A stretch of 64,000 bases of DNA from Nonomuraea sp. PA05 (GCF_008086045.1 NZ_VSEY01000004.1:344661-408660), one strand, 5' to 3'. Shown: positions 1-9,088, counted from the stretch's first letter. Translations and numbers: made by a program. The notes: a model not told the origin generated them from the sequence alone.

Positions 1-1004
1 TCGCCGCGGACGGGCTGCGCGAGGCCGTCATCCGGCTACGTGGCCCGATCCGGGACCTGACGGGAGAGAAGGCCACGCATGCAGCGGACTGGAAACGGGC
101 CTTCGCCAAGCTCGACGCCCTCATCTCCGAACGGCCCGAACTGTCCGGGTGGCGATCGTGGCTGGAGTCCACCGGCCTGGTCAGAAGGCTCGCCACCACA
201 GCCGGCGAAGCACGTACCCTGCTCGACCGGCTGAGCACCGTGCTGGAGCGACTGCCGTCACCGGGCACGCGCCTCGGCCGGCTCGCCGCCGAGACCTGCG
301 CGGACGCACACGCGCTGGACGAAGGACGCCCGCTGGCGACTCTCGCCCTGTCCGCGGCGCGTGCCCTGTCCGGCCTGCCGTACGCGAGCGAAGGCGGCGC
401 GGACGCCCGCCGCTCGGCCTGGGCCGCGGTCGGCGTGCACCTCGACGACCTGTCCTCCTTCGTGCTCTGCCTGGGGCTGCCGGGTGACGACCACTCCCCC
501 ACCGGACGCATGCTCAGCGCCGCCGGCGCTGCGGGCGAGCCATGCGTGCTGACCCTGCGCCAGCTTCTCCGGCACGATACGCCCCTGCGCGCGAACCTGG
601 TCAGGATCTGCGAGAACCCCATCGTGGTCGCGGCAGCGGCCGACGAACTCGGAGCCTTCTGCCCACCCCTGGTATGCGGCGGCGGCCGGCCGTCGGCAGC
701 CGTCTGGCGGCTGCTGGACCTGCTCGCGGCCGGCGGCGCGACGTTCGCCTACCACGGCGACTTCGACTGGGGCGGGATCGCCATCGCCGCCGCGATCCAC
801 GAACGGGCCGGATTCCTGCCGTGGCGCTTCGACGCCGCCTCCTACCGAGCCGTGCCCTCGTCGGCGCCGCTGTCCGGGCAGGTACGCCCGACCCCCTGGG
901 ATCCGGAGTTGTCCGTGGCGATGGAGCGACGAGGCGTACGCGTCGAGGAGGAGCTCGTACTCTCGGAGCTGGTAGCTGACCTGAAATTGCGAACCCCGCT
1001 GTGA
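1..1004 (+). CDS. Wadjet JetD-like protein (TIGR02679/DUF2399 type), 5' end outside window
   Basis: The reading frame is open from base 3 to the stop at 1004, so about 333 C-terminal residues are visible and the start lies upstream. The C-terminal third carries HGDFDWGGIAIA, a Toprim-like acidic motif typical of the DUF2399 domain of TIGR02679 proteins. Members of that family are the JetD nuclease subunit of the DUF2397/2398/2399 form of the Wadjet anti-plasmid system, where JetABC form an SMC-like complex that extrudes loops and JetD cuts the DNA. The jetA, jetB and jetC partners would lie upstream, outside the window, so the system's completeness cannot be judged. No partner gene follows: the next gene starts 79 bases on and is unrelated. 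The family call is good; the Wadjet role is inferred from the family. Confidence 0.75.
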   Translation, partial: AADGLREAVIRLRGPIRDLTGEKATHAADWKRAFAKLDALISERPELSGWRSWLESTGLVRRLATTAGEARTLLDRLSTVLERLPSPGTRLGRLAAETCADAHALDEGRPLATLALSAARALSGLPYASEGGADARRSAWAAVGVHLDDLSSFVLCLGLPGDDHSPTGRMLSAAGAAGEPCVLTLRQLLRHDTPLRANLVRICENPIVVAAAADELGAFCPPLVCGGGRPSAAVWRLLDLLAAGGATFAYHGDFDWGGIAIAAAIHERAGFLPWRFDAASYRAVPSSAPLSGQVRPTPWDPELSVAMERRGVRVEEELVLSELVADLKLRTPL

Positions 1005-1083
1005 TCATCGCTATAGCCTCAACGCTCGGCCCGCATGTTCCCCGATCTACCGGACGGGGAAGCAATCGAATGTCCGTGGGCCA

Positions 1084-2256
1084 GTGACCGAACAAGCCCA
1101 AGGAAGAGACGGCGCCGTCATGGACGTCATGGAGCAGGCCGCGGCCCTCAAGGGGCAGCTGATCGACTTCGCTTTGTCACCCCGGTTCGCCCGCGAGCTC
1201 AACGAGGCCTTCGAGCAGAGCGACCCCGATGGCCTCGCCGACGGCGAGGCAGCCGTGAGCATGATCATCGATCACTTCGTCCTGCAGCGGCGGCTGGACT
1301 CCGGCGACACGGTCATCGACCGCTTCCTGCGCGCCCATCCCCGTCTGAGCCCGCAGGAGCGGGAGATGATCCTCAGCTGGAGGGACGTGGTCGAAGGCAT
1401 CTTCGAGGTCCAAGGCAAAGACCAGGACACGGTGATCCTGTTCAACCTCATCGACGAGCTCACCTACCGCGTCCGGTCCAACATGGGCGAGTCCGCCTTC
1501 CGCCCGGTGAAAAAGGGCATGTTCCTCATCTGCCGGCTGGTGCCGCTCGGCGAGGACTGGCTGGTCAGCGCGAACATCAGCCTCTACCCCGCCGACGCCC
1601 GCGCGGAACTCCTCACTCAGGCGGCGGAGCTCGGCCTGCGCAACCCCAAGCTGGTCTTCCGCAACCCGGACAAGCTCGCCACCGCACGCCGCATACTCAC
1701 CGAACAGCGAGATGTCTTCATCGACCTGTACGGCGCCGAATACATCGTCGTCCAGGGAGAGGACGTGGCCCCGCGATACGAAGCCTTCATGCGGGCCTGC
1801 ATGGATCGAGCCCAGCCCGGCAACACCTCCCCTCTGCCCGGCTTCGCCCTTCCCGATGACCTGCTGGACGCCGAGACGGTGGCCATCCACTTCGACCCCG
1901 AGACAGGCATCAGCTTCTACCTCGAGTTCGGCCTCCTGCAGGAACTCTTCGCCAACCCCACCCTGATCAACCGGCGCCGCTACCGCGAGACCCTGACCTC
2001 CTACCTCCGCGGCGACGACATCTCCCCCGCCGCCATCAAGCTCCTGACCGAGCCCGACCCGGACAACGCCGGCGTCGTCTTCGGCAAGCTCCTCAAGAAG
2101 AAGAACTTCTCCTGGCCCGAGCACGGGGAGTCACTGCTGCGCCGGTACAAGGCCCGCTACTTCGACGAGCCCCAACTGCCCACCACCGTCCCGGTCAGCG
2201 ACACGATGGCCGGACATCTGCGCAACGCCCAGCGCGAGGAGTCGCCGGAGCCGTGA
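1084..2256 (+). CDS. Hypothetical protein, parent of the truncated copy at 43 kb
   Basis: This is a 390-residue cytosolic protein with no signal peptide, membrane segment or recognised catalytic motif. The GTG at 1084 gives the longest frame. An ATG at 1120 has a GGAAGAG sequence about 13 bases upstream and is an equally good start. The N-terminal ~220 residues mix acidic helices with short strands. The C-terminal ~160 residues are rich in basic and aromatic residues (KLLKKKNFSWP, RRYKARYFDEP). The same C-terminal part occurs almost unchanged at 43090-43608, and the similarity runs about 35 bases past the stop, so one copy arose by duplication. It follows the JetD-like gene by 79 bases on the same strand and may be co-transcribed, but I see no functional link. 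Confidence 0.8.
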   Translation: MTEQAQGRDGAVMDVMEQAAALKGQLIDFALSPRFARELNEAFEQSDPDGLADGEAAVSMIIDHFVLQRRLDSGDTVIDRFLRAHPRLSPQEREMILSWRDVVEGIFEVQGKDQDTVILFNLIDELTYRVRSNMGESAFRPVKKGMFLICRLVPLGEDWLVSANISLYPADARAELLTQAAELGLRNPKLVFRNPDKLATARRILTEQRDVFIDLYGAEYIVVQGEDVAPRYEAFMRACMDRAQPGNTSPLPGFALPDDLLDAETVAIHFDPETGISFYLEFGLLQELFANPTLINRRRYRETLTSYLRGDDISPAAIKLLTEPDPDNAGVVFGKLLKKKNFSWPEHGESLLRRYKARYFDEPQLPTTVPVSDTMAGHLRNAQREESPEP

Positions 2257-2489
2257 TCTCTGCGCAAGACCGCGAACCGCCGCCCTCGACCACACCGTGG
2301 CGCTCATCTTTTCAGGGCGTTCTTGCTGACCGCCGGGAGAAGGGATGTGACGTGCTTGCCGTTCTTCTCCGCTGCCACCCGGAGTTGGAGAAGGCGCATC
2401 TCCGGAAGGTGGATCGTACGCGAACGCCCTGCAACACCGTCTCACCGCCACCTTCGCCGACCTGCGGGGATCCCGGTTGGCGGCGCCGG

Positions 2490-3356
2490 TCAGCGCTCGG
2501 GCACCGCGCAGTCCGCCCACTCGGACGCGTGGTCCTGAACGAACTCGTCGAAGGGGCGGGGTGGCCGGCCGGTCAGGTCCAGCACCGCGGTGCTGACCAG
2601 ATCGTCCCGGCCGGTGCTGAGACCGGCGTCCACGGCGGCGAGGGCGGCGGCGAAGTCGGCCGGTATGCCTGCGGCGCGGTAGCCGGCCGCCAGCTCGTCG
2701 GGTTCGACGTGCAGCACCCGGATCGGCCGGCCGATGCGCGCGGTGATGAGCGCCGCCGCATCCTGGTAGCTCAGCGCTTTGGGCCCGGTGAGCAGGTAGT
2801 CGCGCTGGTCGCCGAGCTGGGCGCCGGGATCGATCAGCAGGGCGGAGGCGGCGGCCGCGATGTCCCGCGTGTCGATCCAGCCCAGCCGGCCAGCACCGGA
2901 GGCGGTGCGGATCTCGCCATGCCGCCGGATCCGCTCGCCCAACGGGTGCGGGCGAAGGAAGTTCTGCATGAACCCGGACGGACGCAGCACGACCCACCCG
3001 GGCTGCGCCCGTACCCGCGCGGCCAGTTCCAGCGCACCGGGGGCGTTCGGCAACACGATGGCGGAGCCGAGGAGCACCACCCGGCGCACGCCGAGCCGTT
3101 CCGCCTCATCCAGGAACGGACCGACCAGCGGCAGCGGGTTCACGGCGTTCACCGGAGGTACCAGATAGACCCGGTCCATCCCGCTCAGCGCGGCCGGATG
3201 GGTAGCGGGGTCACTCCAGTCGAAGCGAACCGCGTCCGGATCGCCGGCGGACGGATTGCGACCGGCCACGCGGACCGGCACGCCGTTGCCGCGCAGCAAT
3301 GCTGTCAGTGCGCTCCCGGTCTTCCCGGTGCCGCCGGTGACCAGCACCCCGGTCAT
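2490..3356 (-). CDS. NmrA/SDR-type NAD(P)-binding protein
   Basis: The 288-residue protein begins MTGVLVTGGTGKTGSAL, a classic N-terminal Rossmann dinucleotide-binding loop (TGGTGKTG) of the atypical short-chain dehydrogenase/NmrA group. Later motifs (RPSGFMQNFL, WIDTRDIAAAA, LTGPKALSYQDAAALI) match the family of NAD(P)H-binding quinone-reductase-like or redox-sensor proteins. Length is normal for the family. The ATG overlaps the TGA of the upstream SnoaL-like gene by four bases (ATGA), so the two form one transcription unit divergent from the XRE regulator at 3930. That layout suggests a stress- or ligand-induced oxidoreductase module. The substrate cannot be read from sequence. Confidence 0.9.
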   Translation of the reverse strand: MTGVLVTGGTGKTGSALTALLRGNGVPVRVAGRNPSAGDPDAVRFDWSDPATHPAALSGMDRVYLVPPVNAVNPLPLVGPFLDEAERLGVRRVVLLGSAIVLPNAPGALELAARVRAQPGWVVLRPSGFMQNFLRPHPLGERIRRHGEIRTASGAGRLGWIDTRDIAAAASALLIDPGAQLGDQRDYLLTGPKALSYQDAAALITARIGRPIRVLHVEPDELAAGYRAAGIPADFAAALAAVDAGLSTGRDDLVSTAVLDLTGRPPRPFDEFVQDHASEWADCAVPER

Positions 3357-3796
3357 CGGGCGTTCCCGGCGTGCAGCGAGCCGAGCAGCTTGGGCAGTGT
3401 CCCGGCCGCCGAAGCGGCGGCCAGCGGGCTCCAGTAGTCCCGGTAGCGGGTAATCAGCCCGTCCTGGACGGTGATCACTGTGACATAGTCCAGCCGGTAG
3501 GGCTCGCCGGTGCGCACGGTACGGCCGTGCGCGGTGAACTCCACCACAATGGTGTCCGGCTGTTCCAGGTGATGCACCGTGAGAGCCGGTATCTCTCGTA
3601 CGTCCATCAGTTCCGGATAGCCGGTCAGATAACCACGGACCTCCGCCCGTCCGGACAGCCTCCGAGGCGAACCGCCCGCAGCGAACGGGAACTCGGCGGT
3701 ACCGTGCTCCGCCCACAGTTCGGCGATGGCATCCATGTCCTTGGCCAGCAGCAGATCAAGCAGCCGGCGGAAAGTCTCCTCAGGGGTACGTGGCAC
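3353..3796 (-). CDS. SnoaL-like / NTF2-fold protein
   Basis: The frame encodes 147 residues. The start is the GTG at 3796, preceded by GGAGG at a suitable distance, and the protein opens VPRTPEETFRRLLDLLLAKD. The pattern of an N-terminal helix, a tryptophan and acidic pocket (DMDAIAELWAEH), the GRAEVRGYL turn and the C-terminal strand pair (VTVITVQDGLITRYRDYWSP) is that of small SnoaL-like/NTF2-like proteins, which act as small-molecule binding proteins or simple isomerases. It overlaps the NmrA-like gene by four bases, indicating translational coupling. The ligand is unknown. Confidence 0.88.
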   Translation of the reverse strand: MPRTPEETFRRLLDLLLAKDMDAIAELWAEHGTAEFPFAAGGSPRRLSGRAEVRGYLTGYPELMDVREIPALTVHHLEQPDTIVVEFTAHGRTVRTGEPYRLDYVTVITVQDGLITRYRDYWSPLAAASAAGTLPKLLGSLHAGNAR

Positions 3797-3929
3797 GCTG
3801 ATCCTCCAGGATCTCGGCAAGGTGTGACCAGGCCATACTCGGCGTCCGGCCGGCGGCGGGGAACGGCCGGCTGAGCCCCGGACCACTGGTGCGGGGCTAA
3901 GCCGGGCGCCGCTGTGCCAACCTGGGAGG
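3797..3929. promoter_or_regulatory. Divergent intergenic region between SnoaL/NmrA pair and XRE regulator
   Basis: These 133 bases separate two start codons that point away from each other, so both promoters and any operator for the XRE regulator must lie here. I see no perfect palindrome or textbook -35/-10 pair. Confidence 0.4.
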
Positions 3930-4769
3930 GTGAGCAGAGGGGAACTGGCCGACTTCATCCGCCGCCGGCGGGAGGCACTGCGCCCGGACCAGATGCCGGC
4001 CACGGCCGTCCACCCGCCGGGCCGGCGTGCCCGGCGCACTCCCGGTCTGCGCCGCGAAGAGGTGGCCGCGCTGGCCGGGGTGTCGAACAGCTACTACGAA
4101 CGGCTGGAGCAGGCCCGCGCACCACGTCCGTCCCCGCAGGTGCTGGCCGCGCTGGGGACGGCGCTGCGGCTCACCGCCGCCGAACGCGAGCACCTGGCGC
4201 GGCTGGCCGGGCAGGTCCCGCCGGACACGGACGCTGAGCGGGCGCCGGTTCCCGCTCACGCCCGCCGGCTGCTGGACGGGCTCGGGCCGATACCCGCCTA
4301 TCTGGCCGACGAGCGAGAGAACATCGTGGCCTGGAACCGCGCCGCCGCCGAGTTGATCATCGACTTCGGGCTCCTGCCCGCCGAGGAGCGCAACACCGTG
4401 CGGCTGTCCATCCGGCTCAGCGGCACCGTCTGCTCGGCACCGGCCGGAGCAGAGGGAGAGTTCGCCCGGCAGTCCGCCGCGCGACTGCGCGCGGCCAGCG
4501 CTCGCCACCCCGGCGAACGCGTGCTCGCCGAGCTCGTCAACGAGTTCGCCGCGCACAGCCCCGACTTCGCCGCCAGCTGGCGCAACCATGACGTGCAACC
4601 CATATCCACGCTGCGAAAGCGCCTTCGCCACCCCGATCTCGGCGAGCTCGACCTGGACTGCCAGACCCTGCTCCTGCCCGGCACCGACGTGCACCTGGTG
4701 ATCTATACCGCGCGACCGGGCAGCCCGAGCGCTGCCGCGCTCGCCCGAATCGGCACCCGAGACCCTTGA
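3930..4769 (+). CDS. XRE-family regulator with MmyB-like ligand-binding domain
   Basis: The 279-residue protein starts at a GTG. Residues ~10-95 form a helix-turn-helix of the XRE type (LRREEVAALAGVSNSYYERLEQARAPRPSPQVLAALGTAL, seen in two adjacent blocks). The C-terminal ~170 residues (IPAYLADERENIVAWNRAAAEL onward) match the MmyB-like domain, a PAS-like pocket thought to bind fatty acids or related ligands. It is transcribed away from the SnoaL-NmrA pair, and regulators of this family often repress an adjacent divergent short-chain dehydrogenase gene, so local control of that pair is likely. Confidence 0.9.
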   Translation: MSRGELADFIRRRREALRPDQMPATAVHPPGRRARRTPGLRREEVAALAGVSNSYYERLEQARAPRPSPQVLAALGTALRLTAAEREHLARLAGQVPPDTDAERAPVPAHARRLLDGLGPIPAYLADERENIVAWNRAAAELIIDFGLLPAEERNTVRLSIRLSGTVCSAPAGAEGEFARQSAARLRAASARHPGERVLAELVNEFAAHSPDFAASWRNHDVQPISTLRKRLRHPDLGELDLDCQTLLLPGTDVHLVIYTARPGSPSAAALARIGTRDP

Positions 4770-4904
4770 GGTGGAGACCCCGGCCCAGGGCCTCTCAGAT
4801 GCCCGGGGAAACTTGGTATCCGCCGTGCTCGGTGCGGGTCTGCCGGTGAAGACCGTACAGTCCCTCAGCTGTGGCGGTCGACGTAGTGGTGGGTTCGGGC
4901 CGTT

Positions 4905-5217
4905 TCAGGCGGAGGGCATCAGGTCGCGGCGGCGCAGGCACACCAGCCCCAGTAGCGGCGCTACTGGTGACGAGGCGCCACCCAGGAGCAGCGCTGGCAC
5001 GTGCACGAACGGCGAAAGGTCGAGGATGAGCCCGGTGGCCAGCTTGAACTCCGCCAGCAGATCCACGACCAGGAAGAGGCCAGCGCGATCCAGCTCACGT
5101 CCGCCGCCAGCCGTGGCAGCAGACCGGCAGCAGCGTCGATCCCGACCGCAGGCAGGTAGGCAAGCGTGACCTCGGTGACGCGGGCCACGTCGCCGTTCAA
5201 GGTGAGGCCCGCTGCCT
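4905..5217 (-). pseudogene. Possible ABC-2 permease C-terminal remnant
   Basis: Two overlapping minus-strand frames join into a hydrophobic stretch ending in LSPFVHVPALLLGG and LRRRDLMPSA. This resembles the last membrane helices and the terminal RRRD signature of ABC-2 type permeases. At least one frameshift separates the halves and no ATPase gene is nearby. It abuts the decayed LuxR copy, so this is a junction of unrelated fragments. Identification is tentative. Confidence 0.35.
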
Positions 5218-5532
5218 GTGGGGGCCGAAAACATCGACACGCGGAGCCCGCAGCAGCTCGTCCAGGACGCGGAACAGGCGATGCCGTGCCGCCTTCGCAT
5301 CGTTCAAAGGCTGCAGAGCTCGGTGAGCGGCAATCGCGACACCGGGCGGTCGATCCCACGGAACGCGTCGACGATCGGCTCCAACGTCAGCGACTCGCGC
5401 CCTCTACCAGCACGATCGCCGGTGGCCGGGCCAAGGCGACCCGAAGCGCCGCCATCTCCGATCACGACCCACGAAACGCGGCGTAGAAACCGTCGATGAA
5501 GTCCCATCGTCCTCGGGCAAGGGGTCGAGCAT
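5218..5532 (-). pseudogene. Decayed 5' copy of the LuxR/AAA regulator at 19621-22575
   Basis: Read on the minus strand, the fragment begins with the same MLDPLPEDDGTS start as the large regulator. It then loses frame just after VGRDR and continues with the same bases found at 22116-22350, but with several internal deletions. The Walker A region is damaged and everything downstream of the first ~150 codons is absent. The similarity also continues upstream of the start codon into the transposase remnant, as at 22576-23200, so the copied block included the neighbouring sequence. Confidence 0.75.
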
Positions 5533-5539
5533 GCGTGAT

Positions 5540-5870
5540 GATCTCGCTTTTTCGACGCTCGGGCGCAACCGGCCGCACCGCTCCCCCGCCCTCCGAGCTT
5601 CCATCAAGGACGACTCCGACGTGATCCCGCTGCCGCTGGGCCGGTCAGAGCCTTGGGTCGAGCTTGACACCCTTCACCTCATGCTGCAGGAGTATTCGAT
5701 CCACTACAACCGGCACCGAGCGCACCGGTCCCGGAGGCGACGTCCTCCGGACATCGCCACCCAGCCCGCCCACGACGTGACCGACCTCAACGACCTGCGA
5801 TCCATCCGCCGAAAGCCTCTCGTTGCAGGCATGGTCCACGAATACCGCCACGCCGCGTACGGACCGCGGC
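5540..5870 (+). pseudogene. Integrase-type transposase C-terminal remnant
   Basis: The plus strand encodes IHYNRHRAHRSRRRRPPD and later RRKPLVAGMVHEYRHAA. These correspond to the conserved NRHRPHR and VLGGLINEYERAA tail of actinobacterial rve-type transposases. The 5' end of this stretch also matches 23140-23200 at nucleotide level. The catalytic core and N-terminus are missing. From about 5870 to 6019 an open plus-strand frame (around LDNIWRSSPPDGMLAGYAE) continues but I do not recognise it. Confidence 0.6.
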
Positions 5871-6019
5871 GACCGCCTCGTCCCTGTCGGCGGCCTGACC
5901 GAAGATGGCTGCTCCCTGTGGCGGCTGAGCACTTCGCCTTCCGCCTGGACAACATCTGGCGGAGCAGTCCCCCCGACGGCATGCTTGCCGGCTACGCCGA
6001 ACTCATCATCGGGCTCACC

Positions 6020-6448
6020 TCACGGGATTGTTGGTGGACCTTTCTCGACGAGTGGGCCCTCCTTGCGGCAGGTGATGAGGCAGGCGTGCGGGGGTGCGCA
6101 GATAGACGGACCAGAACTCGGAGCCGCGCCCTCCCAAGCCGTCGGGTGACCCGCTGAAGCCGGGCCGGGGGCGAGGTGGGTGTACTCGACGCCCAGCGCC
6201 TCTTGGCTCTCGCGCCGGGAGGTGCGGACGATCATGCCCTCGAAGGTGTCGTAGCCCACCACCCGGCCGGCCCCGGCGCGTTCGAGCAGGCGGCAGTAGT
6301 GGCCGGTGCCGCAGCCGAGGTCCAGGACGGCCTTGCCGGTGAGGTCGCCGAGGAGCCCCAGCACCGTGGACGACTCCAGGTCACGGCGCCAGGGCAGATC
6401 GAACATGTCCTCGTAGAGCTGGGCGAGCGCGTCGAACCGCGTGCTCAT
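6020..6448 (-). pseudogene. Truncated SAM-dependent methyltransferase
   Basis: The frame begins MSTRFDALAQLYEDMFDLPW and carries the class I methyltransferase motif I, VLDLGCGTGHYCRLLE, then VVGYDTFEGMI. Homology stops near position 6160, after about 95 residues. The remaining ~45 codons look like chance read-through into unrelated DNA, whereas family members are usually ~240 residues. Four bases separate its ATG from the stop of the upstream EF-hand gene, so it was the last gene of the EF-hand operon before a deletion or insertion removed its 3' part. It is unlikely to be active because the substrate-binding half is missing. Confidence 0.75.
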
Positions 6449-6452
6449 CCCG

Positions 6453-7004
6453 TCAGCCGCGCGGCAGTGGCGAGCCGAGCAGCCAGTTGCCGGGCGCCTC
6501 GGTGTCGGTGCTGAGGTAGAACTCCTCGATGGCGGTACGGAACTCGTCGTGCGTGATGGTGCCGCTGCCGTTGCGGTCGAGTCGCTGGAAGGCGGGGGCG
6601 GAGGTGGCCGGGTCGATGCCGAGGGCGTCGTACATGCGGACGTACTCATCAGCGGTGAGCATGCCGCTCTTGTCGGTGTCCAGGGCGCGCATGAGGGCGT
6701 CGATGATGGGCATCACCAGGCGTTCGATGGTCTTGGCGTCGGCGGCGACATGGGTGCGCATGGCGGTGATGAACTCCTGCGGCCCGATCCGGCCACGGGA
6801 GTCGGGGGCGCCGGCCTCGCCCAGGACGTCCCACCAGAGCATGAACGCCTCTCGCAGCGCGTTCTTGTTGGGCTCGTCCGGTGCCACCGCGGCGAACACC
6901 TCGCCGATCCCCTGGAAGTCGTCGCGGGTGAGCTGACCGTCGCCGGTACGGTCGAACCAGGTGAACAGGTAGGTGAACTTCTGCTCGATGCTGTTCTGGA
7001 CCAT
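6453..7004 (-). CDS. EF-hand calcium-binding protein (calerythrin-like), second of pair
   Basis: The 183-residue protein contains canonical EF-hand loops DRTGDGQLTRDD near the N-terminus, DTDKSGMLTADE near residue 110 and DRNGSGTITHDE near residue 145. A fourth, degenerate hand lies around DSRGRIGPQE. Four hands in ~180 residues match the calerythrin-type sarcoplasmic-calcium-binding-like proteins of actinomycetes, which buffer cytosolic calcium. The ATG has an excellent AAGGAGG ribosome site. It sits 55 bases downstream of the other EF-hand gene in the same operon. Confidence 0.93.
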   Translation of the reverse strand: MVQNSIEQKFTYLFTWFDRTGDGQLTRDDFQGIGEVFAAVAPDEPNKNALREAFMLWWDVLGEAGAPDSRGRIGPQEFITAMRTHVAADAKTIERLVMPIIDALMRALDTDKSGMLTADEYVRMYDALGIDPATSAPAFQRLDRNGSGTITHDEFRTAIEEFYLSTDTEAPGNWLLGSPLPRG

Positions 7005-7059
7005 GGTGGCCTCCTTGAACGGGCTGGTCGGGTCAGGGCTCGCTCCTCGAGACCGGTTC

Positions 7060-7599
7060 TCAGGCCAAGGGGTTCCCGAGCAGGAAACTGCCCGCCGCCT
7101 CCACTCCCTCGGCGCTGTAGAACTGCCGGACCGCCTTCCTGAACTCCTCCACCGTCAGAACTCCGTCGGCGTTCAGGTCGAGTTTCCGATAACCCTCCAG
7201 CGCCGTGGCCTCGTCGGCCGCCGTGCCTTCGAAGAAGAGGAGATAGTCCTGCTCGCTGATGATGCCGTCGCCATTACGGTCGGCCGCGTGAACAAGCGCG
7301 TCCACAATCTTGCCGATGCCCTGGTCATAATGCGCGTCACCGGCGTCCATGCCTTCGCGGACGGCATTCGTGAATGCGATTACCGTGACCGGCCCCTTGG
7401 CGTGCTCCTCCAACTGCCGCCACCACGCCCGCATGGCCTCGGACAGCTCCCGCGCCCGCTCCGCGTCGCAGTGCAACCGGTCGGCGGTCGTCTTGGCGTA
7501 GGTCTCGAAGTCCGCGCTGCTCAGGTACCCGGAACCGGACGTATTGAGCGCCTGGAACGCCAGAGCGAGCTTGGCATTCCGAATATCGACAGAGTTCAT
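7060..7599 (-). CDS. EF-hand calcium-binding protein, first of pair
   Basis: The 179-residue protein starts MNSVDIRNAKLALAF behind an AGGAG site. The clear calcium loops are DRNGDGIISEQD and DLNADGVLTVEE. The first hand (NTSGSGYLSSAD) starts with Asn instead of Asp, and the second site is degenerate. It shares architecture and the C-terminal SFLLGNPLA/NWLLGSPLP ending with the next gene, so the pair arose by tandem duplication. Both are expected to be cytosolic because no signal peptide is present. Confidence 0.93.
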   Translation of the reverse strand: MNSVDIRNAKLALAFQALNTSGSGYLSSADFETYAKTTADRLHCDAERARELSEAMRAWWRQLEEHAKGPVTVIAFTNAVREGMDAGDAHYDQGIGKIVDALVHAADRNGDGIISEQDYLLFFEGTAADEATALEGYRKLDLNADGVLTVEEFRKAVRQFYSAEGVEAAGSFLLGNPLA

Positions 7600-7737
7600 C
7601 GCCGCTCCTGGCAGGTGGATGTCGAGTAGGAGAAATATCGGCCCGAGGAGACCCTCCGGGCGTGACATGGGACATCGCCAACTCATGAAACACTTCGTGC
7701 AGACGGCGGTCAACGTCCTCATCCGGCCATTCAAAAG

Positions 7738-7766
7738 TTGACAGGACTTCTGTTCGGACGTATGAC
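7738..7766 (+). promoter_or_regulatory. Candidate sigma-70-type promoter
   Basis: TTGACA at 7738-7743 is followed after 17 bases by TATGAC at 7761-7766, a near-consensus pair in the direction of the secreted-protein gene that starts 155 bases further on. The region also lies upstream of the divergent EF-hand operon. Confidence 0.5.
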
Positions 7767-7921
7767 AGATGGACCCGGGCGGTTCTTCTTGACCGCGCCA
7801 CGAATTCTTTCGCCGAGAACCTCCCGGCTGCCGTTTTCCAGGCATATCAGCGAGTCCTTTTACGCTCCCCAAGATATTTCTCTATCTGACCGCGTATGAG
7901 AATCATCAAGGAGCAGCCTTC

Positions 7922-8464
7922 ATGCCCAGACGCTTACGCTCCTTGGCCGCCCTGCTCGGTGCCCTCCTGGCCGCCGTCCCGCTCGTGACCGCGCCCGCCT
8001 CGGCCGGCGTCCTGGACGTCACCTGCACCGCACCCAGCAGCGAGGCCATCAGCTACCAGCCCGCACTCACCAGCACGACCCAGCCGGTGACGGTCACGAT
8101 CTCCTCCCAGTACGGCGTATGCGTCTCGGCCACCGTGCCCAGCCTGACCTCCGGCACCGCCTATCTGCAGGCTCCGGGGATCCCCCTGTCATGCCAGGAC
8201 CTGCTGCTCGCGGGTCCGGTCTACCGTACGATCACGTGGAACACCGGCCAGTCCTCCACCCTTTCCGGCAACCTGACCAGCACCATCACGGGCGGGGTGG
8301 TGGTGGCGACCATCACCGGCACCGTCACCGCGGGCCTGTTCCAAGGGGACACCTTCGTCTACCTGGTCACCGCCCCGGCCACCAGCATCCTCCTGTGCAC
8401 CATCGGCCTGGGAACGGTTTCGAGCGTCTACGGCCTGGTCACCCTGGAGATCACCTCCCTGTGA
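7922..8464 (+). CDS. Small secreted protein of unknown function
   Basis: The 180-residue protein has a textbook Sec signal peptide: a basic start (MPRRLRS), a hydrophobic core and a cleavage site near APASA-GVLD at about residue 29. The mature part is rich in Thr, Ser, Val and Gly with alternating strands. Four cysteines (in DVTCTAPS, YGVCVSA, PLSCQDLL and ILLCTIGL) could form two disulfides. AAGGAG lies eight bases before the ATG. I do not recognise a family; this type is common among exported actinomycete proteins. It faces away from the EF-hand operon, and function cannot be inferred. Confidence 0.85.
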   Translation: MPRRLRSLAALLGALLAAVPLVTAPASAGVLDVTCTAPSSEAISYQPALTSTTQPVTVTISSQYGVCVSATVPSLTSGTAYLQAPGIPLSCQDLLLAGPVYRTITWNTGQSSTLSGNLTSTITGGVVVATITGTVTAGLFQGDTFVYLVTAPATSILLCTIGLGTVSSVYGLVTLEITSL

Positions 8465-8469
8465 CCTCT

Positions 8470-8885
8470 GGGCGCCGGCCGTGGAAGGCCGTGGTCGGCC
8501 TCCTCCACCGGCAGCCAGGAGAGCAGCGCGTCCACCTCGCCGTCGCGCAGCGGCTTCAACGGGCCGGTGAACGGATTGCGGCGGATCCGCAGCTCCTACT
8601 CCCGATGCCGGGCCCGGAACGCCTCCCAGTAGGGGCGCAGGTCGGGGGACGTCGCCCGGCAGCATGCCGACGCGGAGCACCTCGGTCTTGCCCCGGGCCG
8701 CCAGCCTGGCCCGCTCCATGCTCTCGCTCAGCCCCCGGTGGACGAGGCGCAGGCCGGCGTAGAGCCGCTCGCCGATCGGGGTGAGCCGGACGCTGCGGCT
8801 GGTGCGCTCGAACAGCGTGGCGCCGACCTCATGCTCCTGCTTCCTGATGGCCTGGCTGACCGGGCGGGGCTCACGTGCAGCCGTT
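8470..8885 (-). pseudogene. LysR-family regulator remnant
   Basis: The minus strand encodes VSQAIRKQEHEVGATLFERT and SVRLTPIGERL, the recognition-helix and wing signature of LysR regulators, but the first ~30 residues of the domain are missing. Downstream, a frameshift and an in-frame TAG (after WEAFRARHRE) interrupt the effector domain, which continues as PLRDGEVDALLSWLPVEEAD. The gene is dead. Confidence 0.75.
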
Positions 8886-9088
8886 CGGCGGAATCGGCAC
8901 CTGGAGTTGGACGGTGTTCCGCTCGGACGGCCCAGCGCCCCGTAACGCACGGGGGTTGGGTCAGGGCTGGCACCACTCAGCCCTGCCGGCCCTGGCCGTC
9001 TACTGCCGGATCGGCAGGCCAGGCGCGCCGGCGGCGATCTCTGCAGGCGGTACGGGCGTGCCACCGCGTCTCGGGTGCACCTGCGTGG

